Made by a program: the position numbers and the translations under genes. This document shows, one piece after another, positions 63,744 through 64,000 of a stretch of 64,000 nt of DNA (position 1 is the stretch's first letter; each line of letters opens with the position of its first letter). Below the pieces are notes generated by a model. It saw only the letters and a program-made list of their open reading frames with translations, did not search any database and had not been told where the DNA came from. Origin of the DNA: Pseudonocardia humida (lineage in GTDB: Bacteria > Actinomycetota > Actinomycetes > Mycobacteriales > Pseudonocardiaceae); contig NZ_JAGSOV010000009.1 in the NCBI RefSeq assembly GCF_023898865.1, positions 1 through 64,000 of the forward strand, in the 5' to 3' direction.

Positions 63744-64000
63744 GTGGAACGGAAGGTCCGGGCGGACACCGGCGCGGCGCTCATGGCGCTCTACGACGAC
63801 GCGCTGCCCCAGGTCTACGGCTACCTGCTGGCCCGCTGCGGGCGGCGGGCGCTGGCCGAGGACCTGACCGCCGAGACGTTCCTCGCCGCGGTGGCCGCGT
63901 GCCGGCGCACTCCCCCGCCCGTCCCCAGCACGGGATGGCTGGTCGGGATCGCCCGGCACAAGCTCGTCGACCACTGGCGGGCCGCCGAGCGGGAGCGGCG
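63744..64000 (+). CDS. ECF-type sigma factor, N-terminal part (runs off the window)
   Basis: The window ends inside this gene; 85 complete codons are visible. The GTG start has GGAGGGAC just upstream. Residues 10-65 are sigma region 2: LMALYDDALPQVYGYLLARCG, EDLTAETFLAAVA and GWLVGIARHKLVDHWR, the region 2.2-2.4 pattern of ECF sigma factors. No anti-sigma gene can be judged because the gene is cut. The 200 bases before it show nothing else. Confidence 0.85.
   Translation, partial: MERKVRADTGAALMALYDDALPQVYGYLLARCGRRALAEDLTAETFLAAVAACRRTPPPVPSTGWLVGIARHKLVDHWRAAERER

Overview
The window is very GC-rich (coding third positions almost all G or C) and carries WhiB, SigF/RsbV/RsbW, DUF397 and DUF4331 genes and blocks of gene order shared with mycobacteria: dinG-pncB / clpS-DUF2017-...-mec-cysO-cysM-rhomboid-murI-...-rph-rdgB, ctaD-serB, and DUF3618/bcp. 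This points to a mycelial actinobacterium near the Pseudonocardiales (a Pseudonocardia-like genome is my inference). About 58 genes are called. Most pack into short operons with 4-base GTGA/ATGA overlaps, and long open frames opposite them are GC shadows.

Layout. 0.1-3.6 kb: Tat-exported PhoX phosphatase, cysteine-desulfhydrase-like PLP enzyme, aldo/keto reductase. 3.6-10.4 kb: a regulatory block with a MerR regulator, an RsbV-like STAS protein, a WhiB3/WhiD-type Fe-S regulator behind a perfect CRP-type site, and a complete partner-switching module in which a PAS-LOV-GAF-PP2C phosphatase (with the LOV photo-adduct cysteine) is divergent from RsbV, RsbW and a SigF/SigB-family sigma factor. 10.4-18.9 kb: FAD reductase, truncated DUF5753 remnant fused to DUF397, DUF3618, Bcp peroxiredoxin, an odd tRNA with UAG anticodon but no long variable arm, a DUF4331-TPR-NicO operon, and a VTT membrane protein. 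19.0-22 kb: frame-broken GH9 glycosidase, PcaC-like protein, PabC-like lyase.

22.1-31.4 kb is one long minus-strand conserved block: ClpS, DUF2017, ACT-GNAT, the Mec/CysO/CysM cysteine pathway, rhomboid protease, MOSC, MurI, two membrane proteins, an Rv1339-like phosphodiesterase, RNase PH and RdgB. 31.4-42 kb: NAD salvage (pncB-pncA), DUF397 protein, double-hotdog thioesterase, DinG, winged-helix AlkZ-like protein, PTH2-like protein, SerB, CtaD. 42-46.7 kb: flavin-type oxidase, a WXG-like polymorphic toxin followed by three copies of one putative immunity domain, an LmbE deacetylase and an HTH protein. 46.7-55.6 kb: MoxR-VWA fusion, NDMA-type alcohol dehydrogenase, and an aerobic benzoyl-CoA (box) gene set (CoA ligase, BoxC, BoxB; no BoxA here). 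55.7-60.2 kb: an operon of a tandem winged-helix protein with an AAA plus HerA-type ATPase, the best candidate for an undescribed system; its ATPase reading frame shifts once in a repetitive linker. 60.2-64 kb: small proteins, LacI regulator, methyltransferase, MBL hydrolase and the start of an ECF sigma gene.

Two families of long dispersed palindromes sit just after gene ends: one of about 66 nt (three copies) and one of 57 nt (two copies).
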